DNA from: Pseudomonadota bacterium
GTDB taxonomy: Bacteria; Pseudomonadota; Gammaproteobacteria; Burkholderiales; Burkholderiaceae
DNA length: 18,478 nucleotides
Direction of reading: 5' to 3'
Assembly: GCA_021778935.1 (NCBI GenBank)
Contig: JAJYBQ010000019.1
Coordinates: 1 to 18,478, forward strand
Made by a program: the position numbers and the translations under genes. This document shows, one piece after another, positions 7,546 to 14,789 of the stretch. The stretch's first letter is position 1. Every line of letters starts with the position of its first letter. Below the pieces are notes generated by a model, which saw nothing but the letters and a program-made list of their open reading frames with translations, searched no databases and was not told where the DNA came from.

Positions 7546-8472
7546 TCACAGTTTCCCCAGGTTGTGCATGACCCGCGCGAACTCCCGCGGCTTGATGCCG
7601 CCGATCGCCCCCGGAACCTGGTTCTTGAATTTGCGGAAGTAGTAGCGGATCGCATCCACCGTGAGGCCGAGGCGGTCGGCGATTTCTTCATCCGGTTCCC
7701 CCAGCAGCCCGGCCCGCAGGACGTCGGCTTCGCGCGGGGTGAACCGCATCGCCAGCAGGTCGTGGATATACGGGCGAACCCGCAGTTCCATCGCGATCGC
7801 AATGCGCTGCGCGGCATAGAACAGCGCGAACACGCCGGTGTCGGACGGCGGCGCGGAGAAGAATGCGAACAGCGCACCGCGCGAAAGCCCGCCGCGCGCG
7901 GGCACGACTGCGAGGTGCGATGCGTCGCCCGTGGCGTTGCGACGCAGCCAGGTCCTGATGACATCGGGATGGCGGATTTTTGTCTGGATCCAGGAGCAGT
8001 GTTCTTCGATCGTCCCGATCAGCGGGCGCCATTCCTGGCTCGCCCGCAGGAGCAGCGGGTCCCGCTCGATGATCATGGTTGCATACAGCCTTTGCAGGTC
8101 CGGCGACATGGTCCCGTGCATGCGCGGCGGCAGTGCGTCGAGTCCGGTGCAGCCGTGATCGACCAGCACGCACAGGCACTGTTGCATCGGTACGATCCGG
8201 TCCAAGCGTTCACCCAGTTCCGGATCCAGCAGATCGGGGGCCATGGTTTGCAGCGGCAGCAGGAGATCATCGATGCGCCGCCGCAGTTCCGAGCTCAGAT
8301 GAGACGCCGGCCCGTGCCACGGCTCGGAACCGGCATCGTGTCGCTGCACCGGATGTACCGGGTGGTCCGGGGCCGCCCGCAAGGCTCTGCGCGGATCGGG
8401 GTGTGGCGACCGCAGCGCGCGGGAACGCATGGCGGTGGGCTCGGCGAACTGCTTGGCAGACCAGGAAACCAC
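7546..8472 (-). CDS. LuxR-type transcriptional regulator
   Basis: This 308-residue DNA-binding protein ends with a LuxR-type helix-turn-helix at about 243-288 (FTPREADVLRAGLLGEPDEE, then IADRLGLTVDAIRYYFRKF). The preceding 180 residues contain blocks such as IIERDPLLLRASQ, SWIQTKIRHP and GLSRGALFAFF. These resemble the regulatory domain of acyl-homoserine-lactone-type LuxR proteins, but I cannot assign the ligand-binding residues. The first 50 residues look disordered and rich in Pro, His and Arg. The GTG start at 8472 is supported by AAGGAG 6 nt upstream. No receiver phosphoacceptor pattern is seen and no luxI-like synthase is in the window, so it would be a solo regulator. It shares orientation with the kinase gene 106 nt upstream and may be co-transcribed with it. 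Confidence 0.88.
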   Translation of the reverse strand: MVSWSAKQFAEPTAMRSRALRSPHPDPRRALRAAPDHPVHPVQRHDAGSEPWHGPASHLSSELRRRIDDLLLPLQTMAPDLLDPELGERLDRIVPMQQCLCVLVDHGCTGLDALPPRMHGTMSPDLQRLYATMIIERDPLLLRASQEWRPLIGTIEEHCSWIQTKIRHPDVIRTWLRRNATGDASHLAVVPARGGLSRGALFAFFSAPPSDTGVFALFYAAQRIAIAMELRVRPYIHDLLAMRFTPREADVLRAGLLGEPDEEIADRLGLTVDAIRYYFRKFKNQVPGAIGGIKPREFARVMHNLGKL

Positions 8473-8478
8473 GAGTCG

Positions 8479-8484
8479 CTCCTT
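8479..8484 (-). promoter_or_regulatory. Ribosome binding site that fixes the GTG start of the LuxR-type gene
   Basis: AAGGAG on the minus strand is 6 nt from the GTG at 8472. It decides this start over the later in-frame ATG of residue 15. Confidence 0.75.
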
Positions 8485-8578
8485 CCATTTTCATATGCCG
8501 GGTTCAGATGCTGCGGATGACGTTGCAAGGCCCCGTCGGCGCGCGGAGATGGGGCGGCTAGGAAGTCGCCGCGGCGGG

Positions 8579-10759
8579 CTACGGATCGGTCACGACGCGG
8601 TACAGGTCGAATTCGAATCGCGCGCCGTGCGGCAGCTCGTTCTCCGCCCGCAAGCTGCCGCCGTGTGCGCGGACGATCGCGTTGCAGATCGCCAGGCCGA
8701 GGCCCAGGCCGGCGCCGATCTCCTTGGTGGTGAAAAACGGCTCGAACATGCGTGACATTGCCGCCGGGGTGATGCCGTTGCCGTTGTCCCGGACGGCGAT
8801 GATGATCCGCTCGCCATCGATCCGCGTTTCGATTCGAACCCAGGCGGGTTGGGCCGCAGCGCCGGGCGCGCACTCGCCTGCACGGGTGCGGGTCGCGGCG
8901 GCGGCGTTGGACAGCAGGTTGATCAGCACCTGAGTGATTTCCCGCTCGGTTCCGACGGCCCGGCACGACCGCGCATCCACGTCCACCCGAACCTGTGCGA
9001 GCTCGTGGCGGCAGACGCGCAGCGCGGCGTCGATTGCGGCGGTTACGTCAAAGAGCTGCCGTTCCGGGGTGGCGGTGTCCGCGGTCGGACCGGGGCCGGG
9101 CCCTGTATCGTCCGTGTTCGTGTCATCGCGGTGGCGGAACGCGAACACCCGCAGACCCGCGACGATATGACCGATCCGATCGAGGCCGTCCCGGATCGTT
9201 TCCACGAGTTCGGCAACCCGTTCTGGCGGCTCCTGCGGCGAGTCCTGCAGCAAGGCGACGGCCGCCTGCATGTACGACACCGGGTTCTGGATCTCGTGGA
9301 GCACGCCGGCGGCGAGTACGCCGATCGACTTGAGTTTCTCGTGCTGGATCAGGGCGGCGCGGACGGATGCAAGTTCGCGGTTCCTGGCGTCGAGTTGGGT
9401 GTTGAGTGCGCGCAACGCACGCTCGGCAATTGCCGCACGCGCCAGGTTGCTCAGGCGCGCGGAGAGTTCGGCAAAGGAAAACGGCTTGGTCAGGAAATCA
9501 TCGATTCCGCTTTGCAGCGCGGCAACCCGTTCGGACTCCTCCATTCGTGCGGTGATCAGGACGGTTTTGCACGCGCGGCCCTCGCGCCGCAAGCTTCGTA
9601 CCAGTTCCAGGCCGTTGATGCCCGGCAGCATCCAGTCCGTGAGCAGCACGTCCGGAACTTCGGAGCGCGCCCGCGCCAAGCCTTCGCGACCGTCTTCCGC
9701 GGTTGCGACGTCGAACCGCTCTGACAGCGCGTTCGCGATCAGCCAGCGCAATTCGGGATCATCCTCGACCAGGAGTACGGTAGGGCGCCGGCTGTCGATC
9801 CCGGGTTGCCCCGGGAAATCTTCGCCCGCGGGGGGTTCGCAGGCAACCCAGATCGAACTTTCGGTGAGGATGGCCGTAGCCGGCGGATGATCGCGGTTCA
9901 TCCGGGCCGCGACCGGAGACGCGTGCGGGACATTGCCAGCCGGATCTTTTGGCACTTGTGCAGGGATCGGCAGCCAGACCGTGAACCGCGCGCCTTCTCC
10001 GGGCGCGCTGCGCAGTTCGAGGCGGCCCGCCATTTCGCGCGTCCACTCGCGGACCAGGGCCAGCCCGATGCCCAATCCCTCGTGGCGGCACGATGGCGAC
10101 ACATTCAACTGGCGGAAGGGCTCGAAGATGACTTCGTGGTGTTCGGAGGCGATGCCGATTCCCTGATCCTCGATAAAAAATCCGGCCTCGTCCTCCCGAA
10201 CGCAGGATCCGATCCGGATTCCTCCGCGCCCCGCGGAAAACTTCACGGCGTTGCTGAACAGGTTGAAGAAGATGCATTCGATGCCGCGCACGTCGGCGCG
10301 CACGCGAACCCGCCCGGCCCCAAGCACCTCGACCCGCGTTGCAGGACCCAATCCGGGGTGATGCGAGACGATGGTGGCCATGTTGCGCAACCACACATCG
10401 AGCGCCACGTCCTGGATCTGTAGCGGTCGCGGGGGATCGTGCCGGATCCGTTCCAGCAGTCTTTCCGAAAGGTGAATCAGTCGCAAGCAGTTCTGTCGTG
10501 CGATGCGGACACATTCCTCCGCCTCCTGTCCGAGCTCCGGCATGCGCGCCAGTCGCTGTAACGGGCCATCGACGAGCGTCAGGGGCGTACGCAATTCATG
10601 CACGAAATGCAGCAGTGACCACAATCGCCGTGCCTCCCGCATTTCTGCGGGAATATTCGCGACTGCCGATTCCGGCAGCAACAGTTGCCGCAGATTGTGG
10701 AACCATGGTTTGCGCTCGCCCCATCCGGAGGCGTGATCACGGGAGCTCGTTGCGCTCAT
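8579..10759 (-). CDS. Soluble double histidine kinase: kinase-receiver-kinase
   Basis: This 726-residue protein has no signal peptide or membrane segment. The first kinase unit has H54 in HFVHELRTPL, N170 in FNLFSNAVKFS, DQGIGI at 198-203 and GLGIGLALV at 228-236. A receiver domain follows at about 328-440 with E332/D333/D334, phosphoacceptor D375 (LLTDWMLPG), T403 and K425. After a coiled stretch (about 440-475), a second kinase unit has H488 in LHEIQNPVSYMQ, N618 in INLLSNAAAA, DNGNGI at 658-663 and GLGLGLAI at 684-691. Both units keep the residues needed for phosphorylation. There is no recognisable sensor domain, only about 50 N-terminal residues. The ATG at 10759 has GGAAGGA 5 nt upstream. 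The upstream part of the open frame antisense to the next gene is rejected. Partners may be the LuxR-type or divergent receiver proteins. Confidence 0.93.
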   Translation of the reverse strand: MSATSSRDHASGWGERKPWFHNLRQLLLPESAVANIPAEMREARRLWSLLHFVHELRTPLTLVDGPLQRLARMPELGQEAEECVRIARQNCLRLIHLSERLLERIRHDPPRPLQIQDVALDVWLRNMATIVSHHPGLGPATRVEVLGAGRVRVRADVRGIECIFFNLFSNAVKFSAGRGGIRIGSCVREDEAGFFIEDQGIGIASEHHEVIFEPFRQLNVSPSCRHEGLGIGLALVREWTREMAGRLELRSAPGEGARFTVWLPIPAQVPKDPAGNVPHASPVAARMNRDHPPATAILTESSIWVACEPPAGEDFPGQPGIDSRRPTVLLVEDDPELRWLIANALSERFDVATAEDGREGLARARSEVPDVLLTDWMLPGINGLELVRSLRREGRACKTVLITARMEESERVAALQSGIDDFLTKPFSFAELSARLSNLARAAIAERALRALNTQLDARNRELASVRAALIQHEKLKSIGVLAAGVLHEIQNPVSYMQAAVALLQDSPQEPPERVAELVETIRDGLDRIGHIVAGLRVFAFRHRDDTNTDDTGPGPGPTADTATPERQLFDVTAAIDAALRVCRHELAQVRVDVDARSCRAVGTEREITQVLINLLSNAAAATRTRAGECAPGAAAQPAWVRIETRIDGERIIIAVRDNGNGITPAAMSRMFEPFFTTKEIGAGLGLGLAICNAIVRAHGGSLRAENELPHGARFEFDLYRVVTDP

Positions 10760-10760
10760 G
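10757..10760. other. Overlapping divergent start codons (CATG)
   Basis: The minus-strand kinase ATG (10759-10757) and the plus-strand receiver ATG (10758-10760) overlap by 2 nt. There is no intergenic space, so each promoter must lie in the other gene, or one gene is served by a distant promoter. Confidence 0.75.
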
Positions 10761-11744
10761 ACGGTCCTTCCCCTGTTTTTTCCCACACGTGTCGTACTCA
10801 TCGACGATGAGCCGCGAATCCTGCGCACCACGTCCCTGCTGCTCGAACGCCTCGCCCCGGTTGGCCAGGTTCTGTGTTTCGGATGTGCCGATGACGCCCT
10901 CGATCATCTCGCGCGCACGCGCCGGCGGGCGACCGGTCGTGATCCGTTTCCTTCCGTCCGCGCGCGCGACGAGTACCGCGACGGGCCGAACCCCGATACG
11001 CCCCGCATCCTTCGCACGCTCGATCTTTCTTCCCTCAGTCTGCGTGCAGCGCTCGATACCGCGCTGCGCGATCCGGTCGATTCCCTGGTCGTATGCGATT
11101 ACGCAATGCCGCGGATGGACGGCATCGCATTCTTTGAACGCCTTCCCGATCCCCACGTGCGGCGCGTCCTGCTCACCGCGCTCTGCGACGAACGATTCGC
11201 CGTCCAGGCGTTCAACCGCAACCAGATCCACCAGTTCATCCGCAAGGCGGACCCGTCCGGCCCGGCGGGTCTGGTGGCGGCGTTGACGGAACAGGTACGG
11301 GCGTTCTTTCGCGTCCGTACCGCGGCGGCGTACACCGCGCTCGCAGCGGGAGCCGGCGGCGAGTTTCTCCGTCATCCCGGTGTCGGGACATTGCTTGATG
11401 CGGTGACGCGCGAATGCGGGGGGCGCGGGTTCGCGTTTCAACCCGACCCTCCCGGATTTATTCTGCACTGTGGCCCGGGGGCCTACCGCCTTTTGGCATT
11501 GGGCGACGAAGCAAGCCTCGACCGCTGCGCCCGTGTCGTCGAGGAAATCGACGGCCCGGTCGCCTTGGCCCGGGCGCTGCGCGCGCGCGAGGTGATGACC
11601 GTGGGGCGCGACGGCCGGCCCATCTATGAGGCGCACGCCGATTGGCCCGCCGTGGCCCTCGCGCCGAACCGGCAGGAGGGTCGCGGCGATCCCCTCCTGT
11701 TCTGGAGCTTGATCCCGTTGGTGCATAGGTATGAAGCGGATTGA
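10758..11744 (+). CDS. Receiver-domain protein with insertion and unrecognised C-terminal half
   Basis: This is a 328-residue soluble protein. Receiver features are VVLIDDEPRIL (D16, D17), phosphoacceptor D114 in CDYAMPRMDG, T140 in VLLTALCDE and K163 in FIRKAD. The distance from D17 to D114 is 97 residues, about 50 more than usual, because residues of roughly 52-100 form an Arg/Pro/Asp-rich insertion. Residues 180-328 hold no domain I recognise. They contain repeated AAL/ALA helices, then FAFQPDPPGFILHC, GAYRLLALGDE and a final segment LLFWSLIPLVHRYE. No helix-turn-helix, GGDEF, EAL or HD-GYP motif is seen, so it may act by protein contact. The ATG at 10758 is the first canonical codon. The Shine-Dalgarno candidate GGGAG is weak, 12 nt upstream. 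It is divergent from the double kinase, a plausible phosphodonor. Confidence 0.85.
   Translation: MTVLPLFFPTRVVLIDDEPRILRTTSLLLERLAPVGQVLCFGCADDALDHLARTRRRATGRDPFPSVRARDEYRDGPNPDTPRILRTLDLSSLSLRAALDTALRDPVDSLVVCDYAMPRMDGIAFFERLPDPHVRRVLLTALCDERFAVQAFNRNQIHQFIRKADPSGPAGLVAALTEQVRAFFRVRTAAAYTALAAGAGGEFLRHPGVGTLLDAVTRECGGRGFAFQPDPPGFILHCGPGAYRLLALGDEASLDRCARVVEEIDGPVALARALRAREVMTVGRDGRPIYEAHADWPAVALAPNRQEGRGDPLLFWSLIPLVHRYEAD
10765..10771 (-). promoter_or_regulatory. Ribosome binding site of the double histidine kinase
   Basis: GGAAGGA on the minus strand is 5 nt before the ATG at 10759. It supports this start over two more distant in-frame codons (10801 and 10831). It lies within the first codons of the plus-strand receiver gene. 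Confidence 0.7.
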
Positions 11745-11880
11745 TGGGTAGCCCGATCCACCGGCCGGGGTCGTCGGCCTGAGGTTCCGGGACGGAGCGG
11801 GAACACTAGGCGAGGTCCGGCGCGCTGCCACTACCGGGTCCGGGAGTCTCGTACCGGGCGGATCGACGAACAATGCCGAC

Positions 11881-12885
11881 ATGCTCCCTGCTTCTACGAA
11901 ATCCCTGGCGCAGTCTCTTGCCGGTTCGCTTGCCGCGACGCTGTTGGCGATTCCTGCCATCCCCGCGTACGGTATGGCATGGGGCCCTGGCTCCTGGGCC
12001 GGCCTGCTCGACCCGGCGGCTGCCTGTGCCGCACCGCAGGTGATCGGCATCTGCACCTGTGGCGGCGTGCCCTGCGGAATTCGTGTTCGGCGCTATGTAC
12101 CGGTTGCCATTGTGGAGACCGTGCGCAGCCCGGGGGATTCGCTGGTTGCCGCAATACCGTTTCTTCCCTCGACGCTTCCCGGCGCACTGGCCGCGGCGAC
12201 CGGACTCGACACGACGGGCAGTTCCTCGCTTTCCACCACCGACAATACCGCCGAGGTGCATGTCTGGACGCTGGCAAGTCTGCCGATTCCCGGTCTTTCT
12301 TGTCTTGCTTGCGGCCCCTCATCGGCGTTGGTACCCGCCGCCCCGCCAGCCAGCGCCGGATCTGCCGGCCCACGCTGCGGAGGCGCGCTCACCGCAACGG
12401 AACAGGCGCTCGCCACCGCGGCCGGCGCGCTCGCAACCCTCGGCATGCCCCGCCTCGTCTACGCCTCGGAACTCGATGTGATGAATTGGCGAACGGGCTG
12501 TCGCGATGGGGCATCGACGATTGCCGCACTCGCCACCGGATCGATGCCGACGATCGGCGCCTGGGGCGCATTGCTGCCGCGCCAGATGCGGGACATCGGT
12601 CCGCCGCCGCGCCTTTACTCCGCCCTGACCGGTGTGCGTGCGATGAGTCTGGCGCGGGATCAGCTGGGCACATTTCCCTTTCCCGTCGACACCCAGGGGA
12701 AGCTGCAGCAGGCATATCCGGTCGTGAGCGCATGCTTTCCGGTCGGGGGACTGCCCTTGCCCACGGCCCCCGCGTCTGCAATGCCGACGGTGGCGAGCCC
12801 CGATGGGCGGATCGCCTGGGTGTATTGGCGTCCGGTGGTCTGTTGCATCGGCGCGTCCAGTGAGGCGCAGTGCCTCAAGCCCTAG
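11881..12885 (+). CDS. Exported cysteine-rich TraU-like protein
   Basis: This 334-residue protein has an N-terminal signal peptide (residues 1 to about 30, hydrophobic LAATLLAIPAIPAYG) and twelve cysteines, ten to twelve of them in the predicted mature part. These include GICTC..VPCG near 57-66, CLAC at 141-144, C166, C207, C285, CC at 321-322 and C331. LVYASELDVMNWRTGC, SACFP and WVYWRPVVCC match, from memory, conserved blocks of TraU and the ICE protein family TIGR03756 (PFL_4710-type). In conjugation these act in the periplasm or outer membrane during pilus assembly or mating-pair formation and contain many disulfides. No other conjugation gene is in the window. The ATG at 11881 has no clear ribosome binding site and lies 136 nt after the receiver gene. 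Its stop overlaps that of bioC (CTAG). Family assignment is moderately sure; function here is open. Confidence 0.72.
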   Translation: MLPASTKSLAQSLAGSLAATLLAIPAIPAYGMAWGPGSWAGLLDPAAACAAPQVIGICTCGGVPCGIRVRRYVPVAIVETVRSPGDSLVAAIPFLPSTLPGALAAATGLDTTGSSSLSTTDNTAEVHVWTLASLPIPGLSCLACGPSSALVPAAPPASAGSAGPRCGGALTATEQALATAAGALATLGMPRLVYASELDVMNWRTGCRDGASTIAALATGSMPTIGAWGALLPRQMRDIGPPPRLYSALTGVRAMSLARDQLGTFPFPVDTQGKLQQAYPVVSACFPVGGLPLPTAPASAMPTVASPDGRIAWVYWRPVVCCIGASSEAQCLKP

Positions 12886-13823
12886 TACGAGGAGGCTGCG
12901 CGGCGTTCTCGCCACGGCTGCGGCATGGCAACCGTCGCGACGCCGGAAACTGCGTTTTGCGGGCGCGGCGGCCCCCGCCACCCGTGCCCGATCACGATTT
13001 CGAACGTGAGCCGGATGCGCCCTTCCCCATTTCGCAGGGCGTCGAGTTCGGCGTGCAGGGCGCGCCCCACCCGGCCCGACGGAAGGCCGCGCGCCCGATC
13101 GGCGCGCGGGTTCGCGCCCAAGGCGCGCACCTCGGTCAGCAACGGTTTGGCGCCGCCGAAGGTGAGCCGCAGTGTCTCGGACTCCGTCACGGGCGTCTCG
13201 AATCCCGCGGTGACCAGCATGTCGCCGAAATCATGCATGTCGACGTAGGGCATGGGCCGGGTCGCCATCCCGGCACGCACGCAGGCTGCGCGCAATTCCT
13301 GCAGGGTGTCCGGTCCGTAGGCGCTGAAAAGCACCAGACCGCCCGGCCGCAACACGCGGGAAACCTCGGCAATGACTTCGTGCGGCGCCGGGTGCCACGG
13401 GAGCATGAGGTTGGAAAACACCAGATCGATCGACTCGTCGGGCCACGGTAGCTGGCCAGCGTCGGCGCACACCGTCGGTGCCGCCGGTGCGGATCGGGGC
13501 GACAGCAGCGATCGCCAGTGCCAGGAGCCCTTCGGCGCAGCGCGACCGCCACGCCCGGGATCGGCCCGCAGCATGGCCTCCGACAGATCCGCACCGAAGA
13601 CCTGCGCGTCGGGGAATCGCGCCTGCAGCGCAGCCCGGCCGCGCCCCGCCCCGCAGCCAAGGTCGAGAATGCGCGCCGGGGCGTGCCGCAGTACCGATAG
13701 CCGCTCGATCAGGCGGTTGCCCGCTTCCCGCACCAGCGCGTCATGTTCGGCGAAGCGTGCGGCGCGGGCGTCGAACTGGCGGCGAACGGTGGGGACGAGT
13801 ACCTGGGCACGGTCGGAGTTCAT
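12882..13823 (-). CDS. bioC: Malonyl-ACP O-methyltransferase-like protein (BioC)
   Basis: This 313-residue SAM-dependent methyltransferase probably methylates malonyl-ACP at the start of biotin synthesis. The opening (RRQFDARAARFAEHDALVRE) resembles BioC. Motif I ILDLGCGAGRGRAAL lies at about 52-66, followed by the acidic VFGADLSEAML, then LPWPDESIDLVFSNLMLPW and EVSRVLRPGGLVLFSAYGPD. The last of these is very typical of BioC. A somewhat longer insertion (about residues 89-115) lies between the second and third motifs. The ATG at 13823 has AGAGG 8 nt upstream. It follows ftsX by 21 nt in the same orientation, so it is probably the last gene of an ftsE-ftsX-bioC transcript. Other biotin genes are not in the window, so a related methyltransferase cannot be excluded. 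Confidence 0.85.
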   Translation of the reverse strand: MNSDRAQVLVPTVRRQFDARAARFAEHDALVREAGNRLIERLSVLRHAPARILDLGCGAGRGRAALQARFPDAQVFGADLSEAMLRADPGRGGRAAPKGSWHWRSLLSPRSAPAAPTVCADAGQLPWPDESIDLVFSNLMLPWHPAPHEVIAEVSRVLRPGGLVLFSAYGPDTLQELRAACVRAGMATRPMPYVDMHDFGDMLVTAGFETPVTESETLRLTFGGAKPLLTEVRALGANPRADRARGLPSGRVGRALHAELDALRNGEGRIRLTFEIVIGHGWRGPPRPQNAVSGVATVAMPQPWRERRAASSY

Positions 13824-13844
13824 CCGGGGACCCTCTACAGTTCC

Positions 13845-14789
13845 TCAGCCGGCGCCGCCCGCCCGGCGCAGGGCGGCACGTGTCGCCAGCGATGCGCCCG
13901 CAGCGCCCAGCAGTCCTCCCGCCGGGCATAGCAGCCATGCGGATGCCAACGGGGCCGGGGCATCCACCCATCGCAGGGAATATTCGGTGGCAAGTTCCAC
14001 AAAAACCGGGGCGAGCCAGGCGCCGACCCACAGCACGATGGCGGCGGCGAGCGCGCCGGCCAGTGCCATGCTGATCGCTCCCGCATACACGTAGGGCCGC
14101 CGCAGCGCTGCCGGCTCCATGCCGAGGATCTGGAACACCCGCAGTTCCTCCGGGTCAAGCCGCAATGCCACCCGAGGCCACAGATCGGCAATCAGCGAGA
14201 ACCCGGCCACCAGCGCCGCAAGCAACACCAGGGCCAGCAGGGCTCCGGTGCGCGCCGCGAAGTGCATCAATGCATCGAGCTTTCGGGCGGTCCCGGGTTC
14301 ATAGGCTACTGCGGTGACGCCTTTGTGCGTCCGCATGGCGGCGACCGCATCTTCGATTGCGTCGGGCGTCGCGGCGGGGTCGAACCGTACGATGAAGGCA
14401 TTGGGCAAAGGATTGGGCTGCAGATCGTTCAGGCCGCTGTCGGCCAGGCTTTTGCGCGCCACCAGCGCGGCGCGCGCGGCGTCGCGTCCGACGAACTCGA
14501 CCGAAACCACGGGCCCGGACTGGCGCAGGGCGCCCCGCAGCGCATCGAGGGCGGCCAGCCGCTCGCTGCGTGCTGCGAATACGAGCGCGGACGGAACGGC
14601 CCAGGCGGGCCGTTCCGGCGGCCATATGCGCCATGCCGCGGCGCCGACCAGAACCGCCGCCGCGACGACCGCCGCGGTACAGAGCGCCGAAACCGCCAGC
14701 GTCAAGGGCTTGCGGAACAGTCCTCGCAAGGCACACCGCAATGCGGCGGCGCGGCTCGATCCGATGCGTTGTGACGATGCCGCGCTCAT
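13845..14789 (-). CDS. ftsX: Cell division permease FtsX
   Basis: This 314-residue inner-membrane partner of FtsE couples the division machinery to cell-wall hydrolases. One transmembrane segment lies at about 28-52, then an extracytoplasmic domain of about 120 residues (including LADSGLNDLQPNPLPNAF, the conserved FtsX region). Three more segments follow at about 181-201, 233-257 and 280-302, with LDPEELRVFQILGME between. It is shorter than the E. coli protein but shows the full four-segment plan. The ATG at 14789 overlaps the ftsE stop (ATGA), so translation is coupled. The long open frame continuing upstream is a shadow of ftsE. The residues look normal, in contrast to the altered FtsE. Confidence 0.9.
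   Translation of the reverse strand: MSAASSQRIGSSRAAALRCALRGLFRKPLTLAVSALCTAAVVAAAVLVGAAAWRIWPPERPAWAVPSALVFAARSERLAALDALRGALRQSGPVVSVEFVGRDAARAALVARKSLADSGLNDLQPNPLPNAFIVRFDPAATPDAIEDAVAAMRTHKGVTAVAYEPGTARKLDALMHFAARTGALLALVLLAALVAGFSLIADLWPRVALRLDPEELRVFQILGMEPAALRRPYVYAGAISMALAGALAAAIVLWVGAWLAPVFVELATEYSLRWVDAPAPLASAWLLCPAGGLLGAAGASLATRAALRRAGGAG

Noticed and set aside
6541..8520. Plus-strand open frame of 659 codons
   Set aside because: It covers the sulfotransferase and the antisense of the LuxR-type gene in another frame, and its translation has no recognisable domain.
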